From Humisphaera borealis (GTDB lineage: Bacteria > Planctomycetota > Phycisphaerae > Tepidisphaerales > Tepidisphaeraceae): a DNA stretch of 64,000 nt. This document shows positions 9,653 through 17,720 of this stretch, in pieces; within the stretch, counting starts at the first letter, position 1; each line of letters begins with the position of its first letter. The notes under the pieces are model-generated. The model ran no database searches and was not told the origin of the DNA. It saw nothing but the letters and a program-made list of their open reading frames with translations. The position numbers and the translations under genes are program-made. The stretch covers positions 5,022,001-5,086,000 of the forward strand of contig NZ_CP063458.1 of assembly GCF_015169395.1 (NCBI RefSeq), written 5' to 3'.

Positions 9653-10360
9653 CTACTTCTTCTCGACCACGTCCACCACATCGACCTGAACGAACTGGCC
9701 GTGGAAGGGCTGCTTGATCTCTGGCGACACGTCCGGGACGACGAGCTTCTCGAAGTTCGAGATCAGTCGGCCGTTCTGGCCGTCGCCGGTGAACTTGACG
9801 GTGGACTGACCTTCGATCTCGATCGTCTTGGTGTAGTCGATCTTGAAGATGCGATGGCCGACGGCGTCCTGGCGATTAAGGAAGAAATGCGACTCGGGCG
9901 ATGAGACGGCGATTTTGTAGATGTTGTAGGTGCCGTTGTCCGGCTCGCCGCCGACGTAGAAGTAGTCGCCGTCCATCTTGCCGTTCTTGTACTTCATGGG
10001 TTCGACCACGCCGCGGAATCGCAGGGTGACGAGGTAGTGCTTGCCCTTGGTGCCGCCGAAGGTTTTGTCGGCGGCGAAGTTGTCCTGCTTCTTGGGGTCG
10101 CCGCCGGCCGGGACCAGGGCCGAATCGGCGTCGGCGCCCTTCTTGGGTGTTTCGGGCATGGTGCCCTTGCAGGGGAACTTGAAGACGTACCCGTCGATGG
10201 AGGCGGCGACGGCCTTGAGGTTGTCCGCCTTGGCGGGCTCGGCGGGTTTGGGTTCCGCGGGTTTGGGTTCTGACACCTTGGGGGCTTCGTTGCCGATCGA
10301 GAATCGGGTGGCGAAAACACCGAGCCCGAGAACCACCGCCAGTGCAATCTTCTTGTTCAT
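9653..10360 (-). CDS. Secreted protein of unknown function with Pro/Lys/Glu-rich linker
   Basis: The likely start is the ATG at 10358-10360 (MNKKIALAVVLGLGVFATRF), which gives a good signal peptide; an ATG 33 bp upstream would add 11 residues in front of it. The mature protein (about 215 residues) begins with a KPAEPKPAEPAK linker, followed by a mixed alpha/beta domain with YVFKFPCKGTMPETPKKG and RGVVEPMKYKNGKMDGDYFY. I do not recognise the family. It converges on the DUF1501 gene, with stops 16 bp apart, so it is a separate transcription unit. Confidence 0.7.
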   Translation of the reverse strand: MNKKIALAVVLGLGVFATRFSIGNEAPKVSEPKPAEPKPAEPAKADNLKAVAASIDGYVFKFPCKGTMPETPKKGADADSALVPAGGDPKKQDNFAADKTFGGTKGKHYLVTLRFRGVVEPMKYKNGKMDGDYFYVGGEPDNGTYNIYKIAVSSPESHFFLNRQDAVGHRIFKIDYTKTIEIEGQSTVKFTGDGQNGRLISNFEKLVVPDVSPEIKQPFHGQFVQVDVVDVVEKK

Positions 10361-10454
10361 GTTCCGACTTCCGCGAGAGGGGTTAGAGGTCATCGTCTAT
10401 CGGCACTTACTGCGATACGAGGCGTTTGTTAACGCTGAGAGCGAGTGACTTCCC

Positions 10455-10530
10455 AAGGAGCCGCGCACGAAGTAAGCGGGGATGTTGCCCTTGCCGGCGA
10501 TTTTCCCGCTTACGTCGTGCGCGGCTCCTT
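10455..10530. repeat. Inverted-repeat element, GAGCCGCG family, copy 2
   Basis: Arms of 26 nt at 10455-10480 and 10505-10530 are inverted copies of each other with one difference (core GAGCCGCGCACGAAGTAAG). They match the arms at 5737-5819, but the 24-bp spacer is unrelated. Confidence 0.88.
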
Positions 10531-10574
10531 GAATCGACTTCCCAGTTCAATGCATTCCGCACAGCCGAAAGAGA

Positions 10575-10743
10575 CATCACCACGGAGACGCGAAGGCACG
10601 GAGGGCAGTTTGAATCTTCTACGCTTTGACCGCGGTGGCGATCGTCAGGGAGAACTCAAGGAAAGCAACTCTCTTAGAAATCAGACCCCTTAACTTTGCG
10701 ATCGTCTTGGGTTGCCTGGCATCCCTCCGTGTCTCCGTGGTGA
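10575..10743. repeat. Inverted-repeat element, CACCACGGAGAC family
   Basis: The left arm (10575-10604) reads through CACCACGGAGACGCGAAGG and CACGGAGGG. The right arm (10723-10743) is the inverted CCCTCCGTGTCTCCGTGGTGA. The right arm lacks the middle of the left arm. The motif is related to the CACCACGAAGGCACGAAGG element at 31042-31207. Confidence 0.75.
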
Positions 10744-10970
10744 TTCTTCTGCCGCGCGGCTCCTTAAGACGTCAATCCGCCGAGATTGCAGGTCCCTCGC
10801 TTAACCGTGCGGGTGATGTATCGTTTCAACTCAATACCCGCGGATTCAACCGTGCTCATGGAAACCGGTACAGCCTCATGGTGAAATGTCGACGAAGGCA
10901 GTGGTTCGGCGTCCGTCATCGCCGCGATCGATCGAGTTGCCGCGCCTGGTCGAACCGAAGGACGAGACAC

Positions 10971-13670
10971 ATGACTGATCGGGCCCGACGATTTGCCGCG
11001 ATGATTGTCCTTCTGCTGTTCCTGAACGGTTCGGCGTTGGTCGCGTTCGGACAGGCGATCATTCCCGGCTTGGGTTCGAGCCGGCTGGGCGAGAGGGACA
11101 AGGGACTGGTCCTGATCGAGGAAGCGAACTGCGCGGCCTGCCACGGCGGCGACGCTTCGCTGGCGGAGCGATCGAGGAAATCGCCGCGACTGGCCGACGT
11201 CGGCTCGCGAATCAATCCGACCTATATCGAGGCTTTCATCCGGGATCCGCACGGGGTCAAGCCGGGCACGCTGATGCCCAATGTCCTGTCGCAACTGGGG
11301 GATGCCGAAAAGAAGCAGGCTTCAATCTCGCTCACGCACTTCCTGCTGTCACTCAAGGCGAACGACTTTGATTTGCAGCCGCCTGACGCGGTGGCCGTCG
11401 GGCTTGGCGAACGGCTGTTCCATTCCAGGGGATGCGTGGCGTGCCACTCGCCGCGCGACGCGAAGGGTACCGAGCTGCTTCCTGCCACGTCGGTGCCGCT
11501 GGGCAAGTTGGACAGGAAGTACAGCATCAAGAGCCTGGTCGAGTTCGTGCGACGTCCGCATGTCAGCCGGCCATCGGGGCGAATGCCCGACATGCGGCTG
11601 TCGGGACAGGAGCCGGAGCGCATCGCCCATTACCTGCTGCGGGATACGCGTGTGCCCGGGCAACTGGATTACACCCTCTACCGCGGTCCGGTTTTCGAAG
11701 GACTGGCGAGCGATGGCGTCAGGGCCGAGCGTGCCGGCCGCGCCAAGGATTTCGCCCTCGCGAGCGTGGGCACGATCCAGCAGCACAGTGCGATCAAGTA
11801 CGAAGGATGGCTGAATCTCGCCAAGGCGGGGAAGTACACGTTCTTTCTGACGATGAACGGGGGCACCCTGCTGGTGGACGGGAAATCACTGGTCGATCAG
11901 GAGCCCAGTGACCGCCGGGGCGTCAAGCAGTTGTCGGGCGAGGGGGAACTGGGGGCGGGTTGGCGGCGGATTGAGCTCACTTACTTTCACACCGGCCGTG
12001 AGGCTAAGTTTTCATTCGAGATGAAGGGGCCGGATTTCCCCCGGCAGGCGATACCGTCATCGATGCTGTCGGTGTCCAGCGAGCCGATCCCGGCGTTCGA
12101 GCCGCTCAAGGTGGATAACGAGCTGGCCGCTCGCGGAAAGGAACTGTTCGGAACCCTCGGCTGCGTCAACTGCCATTCGGACCTTAAGGTGACCACCAAG
12201 CCAAATCTGGCGTTTGCAAAGCTGATGCCCGGCCGGGGTTGTACCAGCGGTGCCCCGGGGGCGTGGCCACACTTTGATTTCAATGACGAGCAGCGCAAGT
12301 TGATTGCAGCCGCGATGCCCGAGGCCGAAAAGCCGACGTTGAACGACAAGCAGAAGATCGACAAGACACTGGTCGCATTCAATTGCATTGCCTGCCATGA
12401 TCGCGCCGGCCTCGGCGGGATCGCCGCGGAGCGGAACGCTTACTTCACGGGAGCCAACGAGGCGATCGGCGATCAGGGTCGGCTGCCTCCGCCGTTGACG
12501 AACGTCGGTGCCAAGCTCAAGCCCGAATGGATGACCGAAGTGCTGCTGAACGGCGGCCGTCAGCGCGACTACGTTCATGCGAGCATGCCACAGTTCGGCC
12601 AGGCAAATGTGGCGCACCTGGTGGACCTCTTCGGTAAGGTCGACCAACTGGAGGCGGCCGAGATTCCGAAGGTCGTCGATGCGAAGCAGTCAAAGGCCGC
12701 CGGCTGCGATTTGATCGGCACCAGCGGGCTGAGCTGCATCGCCTGCCACGACTTTAACGGACAGAAGGCGGCCTCCGTCGGCGCGCTGGATCTGGTCCGC
12801 TCGACCGAGCGGCTGAAGAAGGACTGGTTTCATCTTTACCTCAGGCAGCCGGCCCGGTTCTCGCCAACGGTGATCATGCCGGCGTACTGGCCGGGCGGCG
12901 TGTCGGCCCGGGCCGACATTCTCGGCGGCGACGCGGGGCAGCAGATCGAGGCGCTGTGGCTGTATCTGGAAGACGGCGTTCGGGCGAAACGGCCGGCGGG
13001 CCTGTCGCGACAGTCCAGTGAACTTCGCGTGGGCGACGTCACGGAGATCTGCCGGGGTCATGGTCCAGCCGGCTATCGCGGGATGGCGGTGGGCTATCCG
13101 GAGCGGGTTAACCTGGCGTTCGATACCGAAGAGATGGTCCTTCGGCAGTTGTGGAAGGGCGATTTCGCTGATGTCGATAACGGATCATTTCGCCCCCGCG
13201 GCACCGATCGGATTTCGTTCCCGCGCGGCATTCCGTTTCACCGTCTGAAGACGCTCGAGGAGAACTGGCCGTACAAGGCCAAGACCAACCACGCCTTTCC
13301 GCAGGATCATGGTTACCAGTTCCGGGGGTACCGCCTGGACAACACGCGAAAGCCCACGCTCTTTTATCAGTACGGGGATATCGCGGTGCAGGACTTCTTC
13401 GAGGACGTGCGCGACAAGGACGGCAAGCCGTACCTGAAGCGAACGTTCACCTTTGAATCGAACTCGGATCAAACGCCTTTCTACTTCAGGGCGGCTTGCG
13501 GTACGGAGATCAAGGCCGTGTCCGACCGGCGTTTTGCGGTCGATCAACTCGATCTTCGAATCACCAGCGATCACAAGGGGATGGTGCGGGAAGGAAAGCC
13601 CGCAGAAGTATTGATCTCGGTGACGGTGCCGAAGGGGCGTTCAACCCTGACCCTGGAGTATCAATGGTGA
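10971..13670 (+). CDS. Multihaem c-type cytochrome with PA14 domain
   Basis: From the ATG at 10971 the protein has 899 residues. A signal peptide covers about residues 1-28 (hydrophobic MIVLLLFLNGSALVAF). Five CxxCH haem-attachment motifs lie near residues 54, 155, 398, 472 and 589. A PA14-like domain (about 225-365; GWLNLAKAGKYTFFLTMNGG) sits between the second and third. The C-terminal 250 residues have no haem motif. By family knowledge it is a periplasmic electron-transfer protein, and PA14 suggests carbohydrate binding. The stop overlaps the start of the next gene by 7 bp, so the two are co-translated and probably act together. The upstream extension to 10626 is rejected because the signal peptide begins here; AGGACGAG lies just upstream. 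Confidence 0.88.
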   Translation: MTDRARRFAAMIVLLLFLNGSALVAFGQAIIPGLGSSRLGERDKGLVLIEEANCAACHGGDASLAERSRKSPRLADVGSRINPTYIEAFIRDPHGVKPGTLMPNVLSQLGDAEKKQASISLTHFLLSLKANDFDLQPPDAVAVGLGERLFHSRGCVACHSPRDAKGTELLPATSVPLGKLDRKYSIKSLVEFVRRPHVSRPSGRMPDMRLSGQEPERIAHYLLRDTRVPGQLDYTLYRGPVFEGLASDGVRAERAGRAKDFALASVGTIQQHSAIKYEGWLNLAKAGKYTFFLTMNGGTLLVDGKSLVDQEPSDRRGVKQLSGEGELGAGWRRIELTYFHTGREAKFSFEMKGPDFPRQAIPSSMLSVSSEPIPAFEPLKVDNELAARGKELFGTLGCVNCHSDLKVTTKPNLAFAKLMPGRGCTSGAPGAWPHFDFNDEQRKLIAAAMPEAEKPTLNDKQKIDKTLVAFNCIACHDRAGLGGIAAERNAYFTGANEAIGDQGRLPPPLTNVGAKLKPEWMTEVLLNGGRQRDYVHASMPQFGQANVAHLVDLFGKVDQLEAAEIPKVVDAKQSKAAGCDLIGTSGLSCIACHDFNGQKAASVGALDLVRSTERLKKDWFHLYLRQPARFSPTVIMPAYWPGGVSARADILGGDAGQQIEALWLYLEDGVRAKRPAGLSRQSSELRVGDVTEICRGHGPAGYRGMAVGYPERVNLAFDTEEMVLRQLWKGDFADVDNGSFRPRGTDRISFPRGIPFHRLKTLEENWPYKAKTNHAFPQDHGYQFRGYRLDNTRKPTLFYQYGDIAVQDFFEDVRDKDGKPYLKRTFTFESNSDQTPFYFRAACGTEIKAVSDRRFAVDQLDLRITSDHKGMVREGKPAEVLISVTVPKGRSTLTLEYQW

Positions 13671-15178
13671 GCACTCGTTGCATGGCGAGCACTCGTTGCT
13701 TGATCGCGATCGTTTTGATTGCCGCATTATCCTCTGCCGCCAAGGCGGCTGAGGATCTTGGAGCGATGTGGGGCACCGCCACGGAGGAAGCGAAGTACTA
13801 CCCGATCGTGAACATTCCGATCCCCGCGACCGTGCCGATGCGGCCGGGCGGGCTGGAGGTGCTGCCGGACGGGCGACTGGCGGTGGGGACTCGGCGTGGC
13901 GATATCTACTTCGTCAGCGGGGTGTTCGAGTCTACGCCGAAGCCGGAATACCACCTGTTCGCCACCGGCCAGGATGAGATTTTCTCGCTGTCCTGGAAGG
14001 ACGGTGCGATGACGGCCACCACCTGGGGCGAAGTGACGCGGATTTCCGACAGCGACGGCGACGGTGTCGCCGACCGCTACGACACCCTGAGCAACAACTG
14101 GGGCTACGCCGAGGGTCACGAGTTCGCGTTTGGTTCCAAGCACGATCCGGAAGGCAACATCTGGGTGGCCCTGGGTCTGAGCGGATCCTATGAATCGCAC
14201 AACCTCTTCAGAGGCTGGGCGGTAAAGGTGACACCGGCCGGCAAGATGATCCCGGTGTGCAGTGGACTGCGGAGCCCAGGCGGCGTCGGAGCCAATGCCG
14301 CGGGGGCGATGTTCGTCATCGAAAGCCAGGGCCCGTGGAACGGGAGCTGTTCGCTCAAGCACCTCAAACCGGGCGCATTCCTGGGACATCCGGCCAGCTA
14401 CAACTGGTATCCATTTGCGATCGGAATGCCGACACCTTCGGTCACCCCGGCCAGCCAATCGCGGATGGCGGTGGAAAAGCGAAGGGTAAAGGAACTGGTG
14501 CCGCCTGCGGTGCGATTCCCCTACATCAAGATGGGGCGGTCGATCTCAGGATTTCGGCTCGACAACACGCGAGGCAAATTCGGCCCTTTTGAAAACCAGT
14601 TCTTTCTCGGCGATTACACGCTGAGCCTGATCATGCGCGCCACCACCGAAGAGGTGAACGGCGTGTGGCAGGGGGCGTGCTATCCGTTTCGTGAGGGGCT
14701 TGCCACGGGAATCATGAACGTCGAGTTTTCCCCCACCGGGCACCTGATCGCCGGGGGATTTACCACCAACAGCCAGTGGCCGGTGCGTGGCACCGAGCCA
14801 TTCGCGCTGCAGCGTATCGAGTGGAGCGGCGTCGTCCCGTTCGAGATTAAGGAAATCAACATCCGCAATGACGGCTTTCTGATCAACTTCACCAAGCCTG
14901 TCGATAAGCAGGTGGCCTCGAGAACAGACAGCTACAACATCACGACCTACACCCACATCTACCACGCGGGCTACGGCAGCCCGGAAGTGGACCAGACGAC
15001 ACCAAAGGTGCTGCGAGCGGTTCCATCGGACGACGGCATGTCAGTGCGGGTCACCCTCGACAAGATCATGGAGGACCATATCCATGACTTCGACCTGGCA
15101 AAGATCACCTCGCAGCAGGGAACACCGCTCCTTCACACCAAGGCGTATTACACGGTCAACGAGATTCCCACGAAGTGA
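13664..15178 (+). CDS. Secreted six-bladed propeller protein, PQQ sugar-dehydrogenase-like
   Basis: The 504-residue protein starts at the ATG overlapping the cytochrome stop; a second ATG at 13682 is also possible. A signal peptide (to about residue 29, SSAAKAAED) precedes a beta-propeller of the soluble glucose/sorbosone dehydrogenase type: VLPDGRLAVGTRRGDIYFV, LSWKDGAMTATTWGEVTRI, GSKHDPEGNIWVALGLSG and CSGLRSPGGVG. A calcium-loop-like DSDGDGVADRYD lies near residues 129-140. A dehydrogenase passing electrons to the upstream multihaem protein would fit the overlap, but this pairing is inferred and I cannot confirm PQQ-binding residues. Confidence 0.82.
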   Translation: MVSTRCMASTRCLIAIVLIAALSSAAKAAEDLGAMWGTATEEAKYYPIVNIPIPATVPMRPGGLEVLPDGRLAVGTRRGDIYFVSGVFESTPKPEYHLFATGQDEIFSLSWKDGAMTATTWGEVTRISDSDGDGVADRYDTLSNNWGYAEGHEFAFGSKHDPEGNIWVALGLSGSYESHNLFRGWAVKVTPAGKMIPVCSGLRSPGGVGANAAGAMFVIESQGPWNGSCSLKHLKPGAFLGHPASYNWYPFAIGMPTPSVTPASQSRMAVEKRRVKELVPPAVRFPYIKMGRSISGFRLDNTRGKFGPFENQFFLGDYTLSLIMRATTEEVNGVWQGACYPFREGLATGIMNVEFSPTGHLIAGGFTTNSQWPVRGTEPFALQRIEWSGVVPFEIKEINIRNDGFLINFTKPVDKQVASRTDSYNITTYTHIYHAGYGSPEVDQTTPKVLRAVPSDDGMSVRVTLDKIMEDHIHDFDLAKITSQQGTPLLHTKAYYTVNEIPTK

Positions 15179-15211
15179 CTCTTTCGTCCCGCCATCCAAT
15201 TCGGCTCCGCC

Positions 15212-16249
15212 ATGCCCAAACGACTACTTCACCTGCTCGCGTCTGCCACGATGCTTCTTTCCATCGCTCAGGCCTACGGTCACCCGGTGCCCGAAAGCCC
15301 GCAGTGGCTGACCTACCCGGGTGGCGAAGGCCCGGGCAAGGGCAAGCACATCGTGCTGATTGCAGCTGATCAGGAATACCGGAGCGAGCAGTCCATGCCG
15401 ATGATGGCGCGGATCCTGAGCGCCAGGCACGGCTTCGACTGCACGGTGCTTTTTGCCGTCAACGATAAAGGGGAAGTCGATCCGACGATGCCCGTCTATC
15501 CGGAGAAAGGGAAGGAGTTCAAGCAACACCAGATCCCCGGCCTGGAGCACCTCGCGTCGGCCGATCTGGTGATTTTTTTCTGCCGTCTGCTGACCCTCCC
15601 GATGGAAGAGCGCGAACGCATTGTCAGGTTCATCGACTCCGGCAAGCCGTTCATCGCTATACGAACAGCCAATCACGGCTTTCACGGGGCGCTCCCGTAC
15701 AAGATCAACGGCAAGAACGTGAACTGGGGCAATGATGTGCTCGGCGGAACGTTCATGAATCACCACGGCCGCTGGCACGCGGACTCGACCAGGGGCAAGA
15801 TCGTCGAGGCGATGAAGGACCATCCCATTCTCAGTGGTATCAGCGATATCTGGGGGACGTCGGACGTCTACCGGACCTATAAGGAGGGGACGAGCCTGCC
15901 GGAGGGATGCACTGCGCTGGTTTGGGGCCAGCCGCTGACAGGTCGAAAGTACGATGATCCGCCCAACCCCAAGCTGGAACCGCTGCCCGTAGCCTGGTTC
16001 AAGCTCTGGAAGACCAGTACGGGCAAGTCTGCGCGCGTGTTCCACACGACTATGGGCAGTGGCGATGATTTCGAGAGCGCGGGTCTGCGCCGGATGATCA
16101 TCAACGCGTCGTACTGGGGAATCGGGATGGAAGACGCGATCGTACCGACGAGCAGTGTCGAGTACGTCGGTCCGTACAAACCGCTGGGCAGCGGTTTTAA
16201 CTACAAAGAACTGGGGGTCGTTCCCAAGCCGCCTTCGGCCTACAAGTAA
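15212..16249 (+). CDS. Secreted ThuA-like (trehalose utilisation-type) protein
   Basis: This 345-residue protein has a signal peptide (about 1-23, LLSIAQAYGH). The remainder is a ThuA/glutamine-amidotransferase-like fold: KGKHIVLIAADQEYRSEQSM near residue 45, a strand LASADLVIFFCRLL near 120, FIDSGKPFIAIRTANHGFHG near 145, and a closing GMEDAIVPTSSVEY. It lies 33 bp after the propeller gene and closes a three-gene unit. ThuA-domain proteins in planctomycetes are often linked to sugar metabolism; no specific reaction can be assigned. The phrase FFCRLL puts a Cys where amidotransferases have a nucleophile elbow, but I cannot tell whether it is catalytic. Confidence 0.85.
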   Translation: MPKRLLHLLASATMLLSIAQAYGHPVPESPQWLTYPGGEGPGKGKHIVLIAADQEYRSEQSMPMMARILSARHGFDCTVLFAVNDKGEVDPTMPVYPEKGKEFKQHQIPGLEHLASADLVIFFCRLLTLPMEERERIVRFIDSGKPFIAIRTANHGFHGALPYKINGKNVNWGNDVLGGTFMNHHGRWHADSTRGKIVEAMKDHPILSGISDIWGTSDVYRTYKEGTSLPEGCTALVWGQPLTGRKYDDPPNPKLEPLPVAWFKLWKTSTGKSARVFHTTMGSGDDFESAGLRRMIINASYWGIGMEDAIVPTSSVEYVGPYKPLGSGFNYKELGVVPKPPSAYK

Positions 16250-16259
16250 ACCGTGTAAA

Positions 16260-16277
16260 GCCTCGCCGCTGCGAGGC
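16260..16277 (+). terminator. Hairpin after ThuA gene
   Basis: GCCTCGC and GCGAGGC form a perfect 7-bp stem with a CGCT loop, 11 bp after the ThuA stop. There is no T-run, so it may be an mRNA 3' stabiliser rather than an intrinsic terminator. Confidence 0.4.
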
Positions 16278-16338
16278 CGGCGGGAGGGTGGGGGGCTTCT
16301 GCCCAGGCGGACACAGCAGATCGGGTTTGGAACGACCC

Positions 16339-17651
16339 CAGGGCGATTGCATGTTCAGGTCGTTAGCAGACGGAGCAGGTAGTGCTCGTCCCAACCTGCC
16401 TTTAACCGTTTCCCGTGGATCCCGTTTTTGATGCTCTTGTCCCGCTTGAGAAGATTGAGCGTCAGCCGGCACAACCGGGAGTAGTTCTCCGCACCATAGC
16501 CTTTGCGGATCCGCCGCTCGTCCTCGCGGGAGCTCACGTCCAGTTGCCAGTGCAGCTTGTTCTCGATGGCCCAGTGGCCGCGGATCGCCGCCGCCATCGC
16601 CCTGGCGTCGGTCCCTGCGACGCTGCTGATGAAGTAATGCCGCTCGACGCTGCTCTTGCCGGCAAGCACCTCCCGCTTGCGTTCGACCGCGATCACGCCG
16701 GCCAGTCCCGGCCACTGCTGACATAGGTCGCCGAGCCAGTGCACTTCGTCCATCACCCACACTTTGCGGGTGTCCAGCCGGCCGTGGTCGGCGTCGAACT
16801 CCTCGTGGACGCCGTGGCTCACGTCCTTCATGCCGCTCAGGATCGCTTCGTCCAGCAGCTTCCTGACCTTCGCGTGCAGCGTCGGACGAGGCGAAGCCTG
16901 GTCCTCGGCTGGTTCTCCTTCACCGACAGCACGTAGTTGCCGCCGGCATCGACGATCTGTCTGGCGATCTGCGTCTGGCAGCCGGCGGCATCGATCGTCA
17001 CCGTCGCGTCCTGAATGTCTAACAGGCCCAAAAGCCGCGGGATCGCCTCGATCTCATTGCTCTTGTCATCCACGGCGACCTGGCCGAAGACCATCCGGTG
17101 GGCGTCGACGAACGCGCTGACCATGTGGGTCATGTTGTTCCTGGCCCAGGCGTGTTCGAAGGACCGGCGGATGGCCTTGCCGTCGATCGCGATCAGTCGT
17201 CCGCCGGCGGACTGTGCGATCGCGCCGACCCAGGCGTTGAAACACTGCTCGAAGGCGTCGGGATGGAGCTTGGCGAAGACGCGACCGAAGGTGTCGTGAG
17301 ACGGGATGCCGTGGGGAAGATCCAGGAAGGTTCGCAGCCAGGAGAGCTTGCTCTTGCCATAGAGTTCAACGTCGACCCAGCCGTCGGCACCGCAGATGAC
17401 GGCGCAGACGGAGATGACGAGGATGTCGTGGAGTTTGTGAATCACGTTGCAGCCGCGAGGATCGGGGAGGTTGGAAAACGCGCGCAGGGTACCACTGGTC
17501 GCAGGGCCATCCATGGCGAAGCTCCGTTTCAGGAGATGAAAGTTGTTACCAGCGAAGCTTCGCGACCGGTGAAGGAGTGATAGCGAGAGAAGTTAGAAAG
17601 CGCAACCCGTACAAAACACAACCATCGACAAAAGGAGATGCGATTGCCCTC
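16339..17651 (-). mobile_element. ISAs1-type insertion sequence with 10-bp target duplication
   Basis: The element is about 1313 bp. Imperfect terminal inverted repeats match in 13 of 18 positions: the left end begins CAGGGCGATTGCATG and the right end, read inward, GAGGGCAATCGCATC. It is flanked by a perfect direct repeat GGAACGACCC at 16329-16338 and 17652-17661, the expected 8-10-bp target duplication of this family. It carries one transposase reading frame broken by a frameshift. It inserted between the ThuA gene and the glycogen branching enzyme gene, so it does not interrupt a gene. The intact duplication means the insertion has not been rearranged. Confidence 0.88.
16355..17514 (-). pseudogene. 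ISAs1 family transposase, frameshifted
   Basis: Two minus-strand frames together make one transposase. The first (17514 to about 16906) has the N-terminal domain (FSNLPDPRGCNVIHKLHDIL) and the first two acidic residues of the DDE triad (LIAIDGKAIRRS; ATVTIDAAGCQ), up to SVKENQP. The second frame carries the rest, PTLHAKVRKLLDEAILSG through to RGHWAIENKLHWQLD with the final Glu, and stops 16 bp inside the left end. The shift lies near 16903-16911 in the sequence coding ENQP; loss of one G there would join the frames. Because the triad is split, the copy is likely inactive unless frameshifting occurs. I see no slippery heptamer. Confidence 0.85.
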
Positions 17652-17720
17652 GGAACGACCCAAAGATCGGGACGTCGGCAGCGTTCCAATAGCCCGACGG
17701 CGCGGTATGGTTGACCGCGC

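Larger units (their letters stand above)
10394..10970. other. Intergenic region with two inverted-repeat elements
   Basis: This region lies between the divergent small secreted gene and the cytochrome gene, so it should hold promoters for both. It contains two repeat elements (10455-10530 and 10575-10743) and a partial arm (GCCGCGCGGCTCCTTAAG) near 10752. A long open frame runs through into the cytochrome gene, but the part before 10971 is repeat-derived and lacks a signal peptide. I see no convincing promoter. Confidence 0.6.
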
